From the NCBI RefSeq assembly GCF_001306145.1, contig NZ_LGKO01000002.1, positions 558,001 through 622,000 on the forward strand: a stretch of 64,000 nucleotides of DNA. Reading direction: 5' to 3'. The translations under genes were made by a program, and so were the position numbers. This DNA comes from Thermanaerothrix daxensis. Lineage in GTDB: Bacteria > Chloroflexota > Anaerolineae > Anaerolineales > Anaerolineaceae. The notes below the pieces were generated by a model. It was given only the letters and a program-made list of their open reading frames with translations, did not search any database and was not told where the DNA came from. This document shows positions 35,005 through 43,003 of this stretch, piece after piece. Within the stretch, counting starts at the first letter, position 1. The number at the start of each line of letters is the position of its first letter.

Positions 35005-35486
35005 GCCAGATACTGAGCGTTGGATTGGGTGAGGCGGTTGTGTGCAAAGACCCTCGAGCGGTCCTGGTGGCTTATGGTCTGGGCTCATGTTTGGGAGTCG
35101 CCATGTACGATCCGGTGAATCGTCTGGCGGGTTTATTGCACGCCGTCTTACCAACCAGCGGAAACGGCTACCAGGATAATCCTTACAAATATGTGGATAG
35201 TGGAATTCAAGCCTTGGTGCAAGCCATGGAAGCGGCCGGTGCACAGCGTCGCTATTTGATTGTGAAATTGGTGGGCGGAGCAAATATGCTTTTGAGTTCG
35301 GCGCTCTCGCATACATTTGAGATTGGAACGCGCAATGTTCAAGCAGCCTATTCTATCTTGGAGGCCATGGGTTTGAAGGTTGCAGGTGTTGAGGTAGGAG
35401 GTAACGTCGGTCGAACGGTTAAGTTGTTTGTCGAATCGGGAAAACTGGTTGTACGTCGCATTGGAGGCGTGGAACAGACGCTTTGA
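35001..35486 (+). CDS. cheD: Chemoreceptor glutamine deamidase CheD
   Basis: CheD deamidates receptor glutamines and partners CheC. The 161-residue protein shows the catalytic Cys in YGLGSCLGVAMYD, the His in AGLLHAVLP and the conserved KYVDSGIQALVQAMEAAGA and KLVGGANML segments, with GGNVGRTV near the end. Size is normal. Its ATG overlaps the cheC stop. Confidence 0.95.
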   Translation: MSQILSVGLGEAVVCKDPRAVLVAYGLGSCLGVAMYDPVNRLAGLLHAVLPTSGNGYQDNPYKYVDSGIQALVQAMEAAGAQRRYLIVKLVGGANMLLSSALSHTFEIGTRNVQAAYSILEAMGLKVAGVEVGGNVGRTVKLFVESGKLVVRRIGGVEQTL

Positions 35487-35520
35487 CAGCAAATCACTTT
35501 CTGATCAAAGAGGAGTGGCT

Positions 35521-35877
35521 ATGGCAACTGTGCTTGTGGTGGATGATGCTGAATTTCTCAGGGTACGCATCTCAAAGATGCTGGTGGCCGAAGGCTATCA
35601 GGTCATCGAAGCCGAGAATGGGGCGGCAGCCGTTGAGAAATACAAGGCGGAACGGCCAGATGTGGTGTTAATGGATATCACCATGCCAGAGATGGATGGC
35701 CTCACCGCGCTCAAAAACATTCGGGCTTTTGATCCGCAGGCGAAAGTGGTGATGCTAACTGCCCTGGGGCAAGAGTCGGTGGTGTTGGAGGCCGTGAAAT
35801 CGGGAGCACGTGATTTTGTTGTTAAACCCTTTAACCAGGAACGGGTGCTAAGTGCATTGCAAAAACTCCTAGGGTGA
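35521..35877 (+). CDS. cheY: Chemotaxis response regulator CheY
   Basis: The 118-residue single receiver has VVDDAEFLR, Asp in DVVLMDITMPEMDG, Thr in VVMLTALGQ and Lys in DFVVKPFN. CheY-P binds FliM to change rotor behaviour. The ATG at 35521 is preceded by GAGGAG at good spacing; an in-frame upstream start inside cheD would add 31 atypical residues. It sits between cheD and cheB. Confidence 0.95.
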   Translation: MATVLVVDDAEFLRVRISKMLVAEGYQVIEAENGAAAVEKYKAERPDVVLMDITMPEMDGLTALKNIRAFDPQAKVVMLTALGQESVVLEAVKSGARDFVVKPFNQERVLSALQKLLG

Positions 35878-35890
35878 TCTCGAGGGGTCT

Positions 35891-36997
35891 ATGGCATCTG
35901 GGGCGGAAGCAAATAGCCCAATTCGGGTTCTGGTGGTGGATGATTCGGCCTATATGCGCTTCACCATCACCCGCTATCTGAGTGAAGTGCCAGATATTCA
36001 GGTGGTGGGGGTGGCGCGAGACGGTGAAGAGGCGCTGGAGATGATTCCCCGCTTGAACCCGCAGGTGGTCACCCTGGATGTCGAGATGCCGCGCATGGAC
36101 GGTCTGAGCACTTTGCAGGAGATCATGCGCACTCAACCTCGACCGGTAATCATGCTGAGCAGTTTGACAAAGGAGGGGGCGCAGGAAACGGTACGGGCTT
36201 TGACGTTGGGGGCTGTGGATTTTGTTGCTAAACCGGAGAGCAAAGCCAATATCCAGACAGTACTGGATGAGGTGGTGCAAAAAATTCGACGCGCGGCCCA
36301 GGTGCAAGTGCGTGCCCTCCCGTGGGCTACTCGGCAGGAGGTCACCGCAAGTGGGCATAGCGCCGTTGTTAAAGAAACGCGCCCCTGGCGAGATGAGGAT
36401 GTTCTTGTTGTTATTGGGGCCTCAACGGGCGGCCCGCGGGCACTCAACGAGCTGGTGCCAGCCCTGCCTGCAGATATGCGTGCGGCGCTTCTGATCGTGC
36501 AGCACATGCCTGCGGGATTCACACGCTCGCTGGCACAACGTCTGGATGCCCTCTCCAATTTCAAGATCAAAGAAGCGGCCCCGGGTGATCGCCTGGAGGT
36601 GGGGTTAGGACTGGTAGCACCAGGTGGCTTTCACCTCACTCTGGATGCAAACGGGGTCGTTAATTTGAACCAGAATCCGCCAGTCCACGGGGTACGGCCG
36701 GCCGTGGATGTCACTCTGCTCTCGGTAGCGCAGAATTTTGCTTCTCGGACGTTGGGGGTGATTCTGACCGGGATGGGCAATGACGGCGCAAACGGTGCTG
36801 CTTTAATCCATGCTTCGGGTGGATATGTGATCGCTGAGGACGAATCCACAGCAGTGGTATGGGGGATGCCGCGCAGTGTCATCGAGGCACGGGCAGCAGA
36901 TGCGGTATTACCTCTGCATGCCATCCCTGCTGCAATCGAACAGCTGGTTCGCCAGCGCAGGAATGGGTGGAGAGGGGGGATCCATGGAACGGCTTGA
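35891..36997 (+). CDS. cheB: Chemotaxis protein-glutamate methylesterase CheB
   Basis: CheB removes methyl groups from chemoreceptors. The 368-residue protein has an N-terminal receiver (VVDDSAYMR, Asp in VVTLDVEMPRMDG, Lys in DFVAKPES) and a C-terminal methylesterase with the Ser-His-Asp triad in IGASTGGPRAL, IVQHMPAGFT and LTGMGNDGANG. It overlaps cheR by 14 bases. Confidence 0.97.
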   Translation: MASGAEANSPIRVLVVDDSAYMRFTITRYLSEVPDIQVVGVARDGEEALEMIPRLNPQVVTLDVEMPRMDGLSTLQEIMRTQPRPVIMLSSLTKEGAQETVRALTLGAVDFVAKPESKANIQTVLDEVVQKIRRAAQVQVRALPWATRQEVTASGHSAVVKETRPWRDEDVLVVIGASTGGPRALNELVPALPADMRAALLIVQHMPAGFTRSLAQRLDALSNFKIKEAAPGDRLEVGLGLVAPGGFHLTLDANGVVNLNQNPPVHGVRPAVDVTLLSVAQNFASRTLGVILTGMGNDGANGAALIHASGGYVIAEDESTAVVWGMPRSVIEARAADAVLPLHAIPAAIEQLVRQRRNGWRGGIHGTA

Positions 36998-37784
36998 GTA
37001 CGAACGGGTTAAAGTCTCAATCAAGACCCTGCTGGGGATTGACCTCTCGTACTACAAGGACGAGCAGATGCGTCGCCGTCTGGATTCGTGGCTGGCGCGT
37101 TCTAATAAGGCATCCTGGGATGAGTATTTTGCCTGGATAAGACGAGATGAGCAGGAACGGCAGCGGTTGCGTGATTACCTTACGATCAATGTAAGCGAAT
37201 TTTTCCGTGATCCCGAACGCTGGCAACTCCTGCGCACAAACATTATGCCGCGTTTGCTTCAGGAACAACGTCAGGCCCGACGCCCTCGCCTGCGTATCTG
37301 GAGTGCGGGTTGCTCTACGGGTCAGGAAGCCTACTCGCTGGCAATGTTGTGTGATGAGATGGGAATACGTCCGACGCCTTACATACTGGCTACTGATCTG
37401 GATCGGGGAGCTCTAAAGAAGGCCGTTGCGCGTGGCCCTTACATCGCGGAGGAAGTTCGGCACGTTTCTCCTCCTTTACTGCAACGCTACTTTGAGCCTG
37501 GCGGTCCTCCCTATTTTGTGCGTGAAGGCCTGGCGCAGAAGGTGCTCTTTCATGAGCAAAATTTGTTGGCAGATCCATTTGAGGAGGATTTCGATCTAAT
37601 CATCTGCCGCAACGTGGTTATTTATTTCACCAATGAAGCCAAGGAGACTCTCTATAAGAAATTCAATCAAGCGTTGCGTCCGGGAGGATTTTTGTTCCTG
37701 GGCGGAACGGAAATCATTTCTCATCCTCAGGCCTATGGATTCACCAGTTTTCAGATCTCTTTTTACATGAAGAAGGTGGTATGA
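36984..37784 (+). CDS. cheR: Chemotaxis protein methyltransferase CheR
   Basis: CheR methylates receptor glutamates with S-adenosylmethionine. From the ATG at 36984 (GGGGGGA upstream) it is 266 residues: N-terminal helical domain, then TINVSEFFRDPERW, the SAM-binding WSAGCSTGQEAYSLAMLCDE, DLDRGALKKAVARGPY and DLIICRNVVIYF. A longer frame to 36876 lies inside cheB and is atypical. It overlaps the next gene by 4 bases. Confidence 0.96.
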   Translation: MERLEYERVKVSIKTLLGIDLSYYKDEQMRRRLDSWLARSNKASWDEYFAWIRRDEQERQRLRDYLTINVSEFFRDPERWQLLRTNIMPRLLQEQRQARRPRLRIWSAGCSTGQEAYSLAMLCDEMGIRPTPYILATDLDRGALKKAVARGPYIAEEVRHVSPPLLQRYFEPGGPPYFVREGLAQKVLFHEQNLLADPFEEDFDLIICRNVVIYFTNEAKETLYKKFNQALRPGGFLFLGGTEIISHPQAYGFTSFQISFYMKKVV

Positions 37785-38641
37785 CCTCACCCCGATTCAA
37801 TCTCGAGGTTCTTTTACGACGCATTGGCGACCTGCCTCCTCTTTCGCAGGCGGTCAATAAGGCTCTGGAATTAATCCGCAATCCCAAGTCCAATCTGGCC
37901 GAGGTCGCGAATGTGTTAGCACTGGATCAATCTATGGCCAGTTTGATCTTGCGCTGGGCGAATTCGGCTTATTACAGCCCTCTCCAGCCCATTAAGACGG
38001 TGCATCAGGCGGTGGCCTACCTGGGGCAAAATGCAGTGCAAAGCCTGATTCTTACTGCCTCAGTCGCTGCATTGATGGACCGCCCGGTACCGGGATATCG
38101 TCTGGATCGCGGGGAGTTGTGGAAACACGCTGTGGGTGTGGCCGGAGGGGCGCGTCTGGCAGTGCAGCATTTGGGTCCTCGGGTTGCTGAGGAAGCTTAT
38201 CACGCTGGCTTGCTGTGTGATATTGGGAAACTAGCCTTTGAGGTGCTATTGCGGACGTTAGATCCTTTTGAGGGCACTTGGGAGCAGATGCCGTTTGACT
38301 ACTTGGAGCGTCATTACTTTGGTGTTGATCATGCAACCTTAGGCGGCGAACTGGCACGGCGCTGGAATTTGCCCTCCCCATTGCCAGAGGCAATTGCGTT
38401 TCACCATCGGCCCAGCCTGGCCGGAGATGGGGTTGTCCTGGCGGCCGCGGTGCATGTTGCGGATGCCGCCATGATGATGTTTGGGATTGGCCTAGGATGT
38501 GATGGTTTGCAATATCAGTTGGATTTGCGTGCGTTCCAGATTTTAGGTTTGGATGAGGGGTTCTTTGAATATATGCTCCCGCGTGTAAGTGCTTTGATCG
38601 AAGAGGCGGAGCATTATATCGGTTTAATGCGGCGGGGCTAA
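37781..38641 (+). CDS. HDOD domain signalling protein of the chemotaxis operon
   Basis: A 286-residue HDOD protein: LPPLSQAVNKALELIRNPKSNLAEVANVLALDQSMASLILRWANSAYYS, then AVAYLGQNAVQSLILTASVAALM, AYHAGLLCDIGKLAFEVL (HD-like metal motif changed to CDIGK), and GVDHATLGGELARRWNLP, IAFHHRP. The loss of the HD His suggests it is a sensor or scaffold, not a phosphodiesterase. It resembles the HDOD protein at 13576-14415 in the flagellar operon. Confidence 0.9.
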   Translation: MTSPRFNLEVLLRRIGDLPPLSQAVNKALELIRNPKSNLAEVANVLALDQSMASLILRWANSAYYSPLQPIKTVHQAVAYLGQNAVQSLILTASVAALMDRPVPGYRLDRGELWKHAVGVAGGARLAVQHLGPRVAEEAYHAGLLCDIGKLAFEVLLRTLDPFEGTWEQMPFDYLERHYFGVDHATLGGELARRWNLPSPLPEAIAFHHRPSLAGDGVVLAAAVHVADAAMMMFGIGLGCDGLQYQLDLRAFQILGLDEGFFEYMLPRVSALIEEAEHYIGLMRRG

Positions 38642-38668
38642 GTTTCATCTTCAGAAAGGAATCTGGTT

Positions 38669-39187
38669 ATGAATGTTAACTTCCTAAATCCTTTCGTAGA
38701 AGCCGCAAACGAGGTGTTAATGGCAGAGATGAACGTGAGCACCTCGCGAGGGCCGCTTTCTTTGCACAAATCTGCTTTGACCACCGATGATGTGACGGTA
38801 CTCATCAGTCTGGTAGATCAACTGCAAGGGGTGGTTCTCTACGGCCTTTCGTATGATACGGCGCTCAAATTCGTTTCGCTCATGATGGGGCAGGAGTTTC
38901 GGGAATTTGACAATCTTGCCCAAAGCGGTATTGCGGAATTGGGCAATGTGATTACGGGTCGGGCTACGATCAAACTGGCTGAGGCGGGGTATCGGACGAA
39001 CATTTCACCGCCTACCCTGGTCTCTGGGCGAGGGGTTCAAATCTCCACACTGGACTTTCCACGTTTGGTTGTTCCCTTACAAACAAGCCTGGGCGATTTA
39101 ACCGTGCATCTGGCGGTGCGTGAAGCCTCGCCGGATACGCGAGGGGGAAACTTTATTCCTCTGGCTGTCAACGGCGCTGGCCAGTGA
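38669..39187 (+). CDS. cheX: CheX-type phosphatase, first tandem copy
   Basis: The 172-residue protein begins MNVNFLNPFVEAANEVLMAEMNV and has the CheX pattern: TVLISLVDQLQGVVLYGLSYDTALKFVSLMMG, then GIAELGNVITGRATIKLAEAG with the catalytic E-x2-N. CheX dephosphorylates CheY-P. It is followed after 15 bases by a related copy, so two CheX proteins plus one CheC serve one operon. Confidence 0.9.
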   Translation: MNVNFLNPFVEAANEVLMAEMNVSTSRGPLSLHKSALTTDDVTVLISLVDQLQGVVLYGLSYDTALKFVSLMMGQEFREFDNLAQSGIAELGNVITGRATIKLAEAGYRTNISPPTLVSGRGVQISTLDFPRLVVPLQTSLGDLTVHLAVREASPDTRGGNFIPLAVNGAGQ

Positions 39188-39202
39188 TTAGCGAAAGGAA
39201 GG

Positions 39203-39724
39203 ATGATGATGAATGTTAAATTTCTCAATCCATTCGTTGAGGCTGCCTTTGAAGTGTTGAAGGCGGAGACCGGCTTTAGCCTGAGGCGGGGGGATTTAGG
39301 GCTGGAAAAGGGCGTTTATGTTACCGAGGATTTGACGGTCATCCTCTCCCTGGTGGGCCAGGTGGAGGGGACTGTGTTTTATTCCATGGGGATGCCGACA
39401 GCATTGGCTTTGGTCTCACAAATGATGGCTTCTGAAGTCGCATCCCTGGATCCTTTGGCCCAAAGTGCGGTGGCAGAACTGGGAAATGTCATCACCGGAC
39501 GAGCCAGCGTGAAACTCTCCCACGCAGGGTATGAGTCGGTGATTTCGCCGCCGACCTTGCTTCTGGGGGCCGGTGCGCGTATCTCGACCCTGGACTTTCC
39601 GCGTCTAATCGTGCCGCTAGAGTTTGGGGGCGGGCAGGTGACGATTCATCTTGCTTTACGCGAGGGGAGGGGCAATGTTGTGCGAAGCGGGCAATTGCCT
39701 ACTCCACCACGCCCAGAAGTTTGA
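39203..39724 (+). CDS. cheX: CheX-type phosphatase, second tandem copy
   Basis: The 173-residue paralogue of the preceding gene keeps NVKFLNPFVEAAFEVLKAETG, TVILSLVGQVEGTVFYSM and AVAELGNVITGRASVKLSHAG with the E-x2-N catalytic pair. The two differ most at their C-termini. Three overlapping ATG codons begin it (39203, 39206, 39212 region); GAAAGGAAGG precedes. The duplication looks old since many positions differ. Confidence 0.9.
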   Translation: MMMNVKFLNPFVEAAFEVLKAETGFSLRRGDLGLEKGVYVTEDLTVILSLVGQVEGTVFYSMGMPTALALVSQMMASEVASLDPLAQSAVAELGNVITGRASVKLSHAGYESVISPPTLLLGAGARISTLDFPRLIVPLEFGGGQVTIHLALREGRGNVVRSGQLPTPPRPEV

Positions 39725-39744
39725 AATTGGGGAGAGCCGAATCA

Positions 39745-40530
39745 ATGGGCCGCACTATAGCGATTGTCAACCAAAAAGGTGGCGTTGCAAAAACAACCAC
39801 ATGTCTTTCGCTTGGCGCGTGTCTGGCAGAACAAGGACACCGGGTATTGCTGATAGACTTAGACCCACAAATGAACTTGAGCGTTTGCGCGGGTGTACGG
39901 GATCCTTTGGAAGATGGGAGCGTCGTGGATTGGCTGGCACATGGGCTGGATCCTCATGATGATAATTCCCGTTTCACCGTGATTGCTTTGCCGCCGGATG
40001 GGTTGACCTTACTTCCTGGCGATCCTGGTTTGGTAAGCCTTGAGCGACGGCTTGTTGAAGTGCCCGGTTATGAATTTGGATTGCGGAATGCAATAAATTC
40101 GGTTGCCAGTGATTATGAGTACATCCTAATTGACTGTTCACCTTCTCTGGGACCGCTGACACTAATGGCGCTAACGGCAGCCCAGCATGTTGTTGTCCCT
40201 GTGCCTGCGGATTACCTGGCGGCTTGGGGGCTCATGCAACTCATTACTACCATTGAAGCGGTCAAAGAGCGCACAAACCCTGTTTTGGATTACTCCTTGT
40301 TGTGCGTGATGTTTGACCGTCGAAATAGTATTAGCCATTCGATGCTGGAGCGTCTGCGGGCCTCCTTCGCGGACCGACTGTGGCAGACAGTGATCGGGTT
40401 AGATACTCGCCTGCGTGAGGCAGCCGCAGCGGGGGAGCCCATCCTGCGCTATGCGCCTAAATCGCGAGCGGCTCAGCACTACCGACAATGGGCACGAGAA
40501 ATATTGGCGTTCTTTGAGGAACTGAAATAG
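39745..40530 (+). CDS. ParA/MinD-type ATPase of the chemotaxis operon (ParC-like)
   Basis: The 261-residue ATPase has the deviant Walker A motif NQKGGVAKTTT, switch I-like DLDPQMNLS, Walker B YILIDCSPSLG and the PVPADYLAAWGLMQL region. Members found in chemotaxis operons position receptor arrays, as ParC does in Vibrio. ATG at 39745 is preferred to a TTG at 39721 that overlaps cheX. It sits 11 bases before a CheW with a long N-terminal extension. Confidence 0.9.
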   Translation: MGRTIAIVNQKGGVAKTTTCLSLGACLAEQGHRVLLIDLDPQMNLSVCAGVRDPLEDGSVVDWLAHGLDPHDDNSRFTVIALPPDGLTLLPGDPGLVSLERRLVEVPGYEFGLRNAINSVASDYEYILIDCSPSLGPLTLMALTAAQHVVVPVPADYLAAWGLMQLITTIEAVKERTNPVLDYSLLCVMFDRRNSISHSMLERLRASFADRLWQTVIGLDTRLREAAAAGEPILRYAPKSRAAQHYRQWAREILAFFEELK

Positions 40531-40541
40531 GAGGACCGATT

Positions 40542-41378
40542 ATGGGACGACGGGATAAACTCAGCCAGGCTCTGGATCAGCTTTTCTCCGCTGGGTTAAA
40601 GAAAGTCCCCAAGGTAGACACTGGAGACGTTGTTCTATTCCCAGATGTTGCCCAATCAGATAGCCTGAAAGGAAATGATAGGGGTGATGGGGACCTGCCA
40701 GGATTGGAGCAAAAGGTCACGGAGGTTTCTGAGGTATCTTGCTCTGAACCCCCTTTGCCTTCTCAAGATAGAGGTGCTGTTGAAACTGGTCCTGCTGGGG
40801 CGGGTATGCTTGAAGTGCAGGTGAAACCCGCGGTGGGCGAGCAAGCGCATGCCTCTCAGGTTGAATCTGCTCCTCAGGCAGATGAGCAAATGGTGATTTT
40901 TGCTCTTGGCGAAGTGGCTTATGGGTTGCGGGTGGAGGCGGTGGAGGCCATTATTAAGATGCAGCCAATTACCCGAGTGCCCAAGACCCCTGCATATATT
41001 CGGGGGGTTACCAATCTGCGTGGGGCTGTTTTGCCGGTTGTTGATCTGAACCGACGGCTGGGGCGATCTCAGGCCCCGGAAAATTCAGAGACACGGATCA
41101 TTGTGGTGCGTAGCCCGATTGGGTTGGCTGGGCTGGTGGTAGATCGCGTAGATTCGGTACGCCAGGTACCTGCCAGCCTGATTGAGCCACCCCCACCAAT
41201 AGCGCGAACCGATAATACGGCTTACTTAAGAGGCGTGGCACGGCTTGAGGAGGGGCTGGTGCTTTTGCTGGATTTAGAACGCCTGCTGCAAAATCTAGGA
41301 GCGCGGGCCCAGGGGAAGTCGTTTTACGGCACAATACCCGCACAGGCTACCTTATCGGCCGGGAACTCTGCGCGCTGA
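40542..41378 (+). CDS. cheW: CheW-domain protein with long N-terminal extension
   Basis: CheW couples receptors to CheA. The 278-residue product has a 120-residue acidic, low-complexity N-terminal part and a C-terminal CheW domain (VIFALGEVAYGLRVEAVEAIIKMQPITRVPKTPAYIRGVTNLRGAVLPVVDLNRRLG, then TRIIVVRSPIGLAGLVVDRVDSVRQVP and LRGVARLEEGLVLLLDLERLL). The extension and the adjacent ParA gene recall the ParC-ParP pair, in which ParP carries a CheW-like part. Its 3' end overlaps the convergent gene by 55 bases. Confidence 0.93.
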   Translation: MGRRDKLSQALDQLFSAGLKKVPKVDTGDVVLFPDVAQSDSLKGNDRGDGDLPGLEQKVTEVSEVSCSEPPLPSQDRGAVETGPAGAGMLEVQVKPAVGEQAHASQVESAPQADEQMVIFALGEVAYGLRVEAVEAIIKMQPITRVPKTPAYIRGVTNLRGAVLPVVDLNRRLGRSQAPENSETRIIVVRSPIGLAGLVVDRVDSVRQVPASLIEPPPPIARTDNTAYLRGVARLEEGLVLLLDLERLLQNLGARAQGKSFYGTIPAQATLSAGNSAR

Positions 41379-41716
41379 GATTTCCACACCCGCCCATTGA
41401 GGACGATCTGGCATTCCAAATCTCCGTAGCCGGAGGGGTTAGCGGCGGTCAGGAATACCTCGTCCCCTTGGGAGAAGGTAGTTTCTAGTTTCCAGGGGGT
41501 TGCCACAGAGTGCTGTTTGTAAATCATTTTGTCCCCAATGCGATAGTCAATCTGAGCGAAGCCCCCTGAGGCCCTGATAAGCAACGTAGCTCGTCGTTCG
41601 GTTTGAGGGGGGGTGAAGACCCCTAATGAATAGAGCAACCAGAAAGTTCCAAGGCATAGACTCAACACGATTAAGACTTCGAGAATCATGCGGAGGCGTC
41701 GTGTGCGTTTTTCCAC
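41324..41716 (-). CDS. MmpS-like single-pass membrane protein
   Basis: From the GTG at 41716 the protein is 130 residues: basic N-terminus, one membrane helix (about residues 10-32), then a small beta-rich domain (ATLLIRASGGFAQIDYRIGDKMIYKQHSVATPWKLETTFSQGDEVFLTAANPSGYGDLECQIVLNGRVWKS) of the kind seen in mycobacterial MmpS proteins. The TTG at 41749 would lie on the predicted transcription start, so the later start is preferred. It converges with and overlaps cheW by 55 bases. Function in this organism is unknown. Confidence 0.7.
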   Translation of the reverse strand: MEKRTRRLRMILEVLIVLSLCLGTFWLLYSLGVFTPPQTERRATLLIRASGGFAQIDYRIGDKMIYKQHSVATPWKLETTFSQGDEVFLTAANPSGYGDLECQIVLNGRVWKSQRAEFPADKVACAGIVP

Positions 41717-41750
41717 AATCCCATCTCTGGCATGAAGAAGGTTTATCAAA

Positions 41751-41778
41751 AGTTTAGCATACTCGGGCGAGAATTCAA
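41751..41778 (-). promoter_or_regulatory. Sigma-70 promoter of the MmpS-like gene
   Basis: Minus strand: TTGAAT, 16-base spacer, TAAACT. The predicted transcription start falls near 41744, leaving about 28 bases of leader to the GTG at 41716. Confidence 0.55.
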
Positions 41779-41854
41779 AGTCGGGGAGATTTTGAGTTCA
41801 GGGCAACACTTGATAAACTATACAGAGATGCAATCTATTGGGAGGTAAAAACGG

Positions 41855-42982
41855 GTGAAAAAACCGACCTTTGGATTACCGCGCATGTATGCCGAGCGGG
41901 GGGAGGTACGTGCTTTTCTACCCGAACTGGTCGCTCACATTGAACGCTGGGGTGGTGAGGTGGTGTTAGAGCACGGGTATGGCTCGGGCATGGGCTTAAG
42001 CGAATCTGATTATCTTCGGGCAGCACCGGGGATTCGCTTTGCGGATTTGCGAACCGTATATGCTCAGGATTATGTGCTGGTGTTGCGTTATCCACAAGAG
42101 GAGTTTCTGCAATGGATGCGTCGGGGAGCATGTCTGATCTCGATGATCCATTATCCGACCCGACCGGCGCGGGTGCAATTCTTACGCAATCTGGGGCTTG
42201 AGGCCATTTCTTTAGACTCACTCAAAGACGATACTGGGCGACGCCTGGTTGAAAATCTGCGCATGGTGGCATGGAACGGAGTGCGAACGGCGTTTGAGGT
42301 CTTGCGGCGCATTTATCCAGACCCGCCCGGTTTTGAACATCCGCGTCGTCCCCCTATTTATGTCAGCGTGTTAGGGGCAGGAATGGTGGGAATGCATGTG
42401 CTGCCGGCGGCCGTTCGCTATGGGGATGAAACTTACTGGCGGCGGTTGGCATCTGCGGGTGTGCTGGGTGTTCAGGCAACGGTGTTGGATTATGATCTCA
42501 CGTCCCATCAGGCGGTGATGATCGAACTATTACGGCGCACGGATATTCTGGTGGATGCTACTCAGCGATCTGATCCTTCTAAGCCGGTGGTCCCGAATGA
42601 GTGGCTGGCCTTCCTACCGCTCCATGCTGTGGTTCTGGATCTTTCAGTTGACCCCTATGAACGTGAGGGGCAGAACATCAGTGTTAAGGCGATTGAGGGG
42701 ATTCCTCATGGTAATTTGGATCAGTATGTGTTTGCTCCCGATGATCCGGCATTTGAGCGATTGCCTGAGTGGGTCAATACGAAGAACCGACGCCACGTGG
42801 TCTCGTGCTATTCGTGGCCGGGGCTGACGCCGGTTGAGTGTATGGACGTTTATGGTAAACAATTAGCACCTATTTTACGGACTTTGATACAGGCTGGGAG
42901 CGTACACCAAATTGATCCCAAAGGGACATTCTTTGAACGGGCCATTTCCAGAGCCATGCTCTCTCGCTGGCAATCACACTGA
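41855..42982 (+). CDS. Alanine dehydrogenase/transhydrogenase-like oxidoreductase, first copy
   Basis: The 375-residue protein has the AlaDH/PNT N-terminal layout (GLPRMYAERGEVRAFLPELVAHIERWGGEVVLEHGYGSGMGLSESDY) and a central NAD(P)-binding Rossmann motif VSVLGAGMVGMHVLPAA. Substrate residues cannot be assigned; alanine, saccharopine-type or another amino-acid dehydrogenase are all possible. GTG start with GGGAGG upstream. A closely related gene follows after 21 bases, implying a heteromer or divergent duplicates. Confidence 0.8.
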   Translation: MKKPTFGLPRMYAERGEVRAFLPELVAHIERWGGEVVLEHGYGSGMGLSESDYLRAAPGIRFADLRTVYAQDYVLVLRYPQEEFLQWMRRGACLISMIHYPTRPARVQFLRNLGLEAISLDSLKDDTGRRLVENLRMVAWNGVRTAFEVLRRIYPDPPGFEHPRRPPIYVSVLGAGMVGMHVLPAAVRYGDETYWRRLASAGVLGVQATVLDYDLTSHQAVMIELLRRTDILVDATQRSDPSKPVVPNEWLAFLPLHAVVLDLSVDPYEREGQNISVKAIEGIPHGNLDQYVFAPDDPAFERLPEWVNTKNRRHVVSCYSWPGLTPVECMDVYGKQLAPILRTLIQAGSVHQIDPKGTFFERAISRAMLSRWQSH

Positions 42983-43003
42983 AAGAAAGGAGAGGTTTTT
43001 AAG

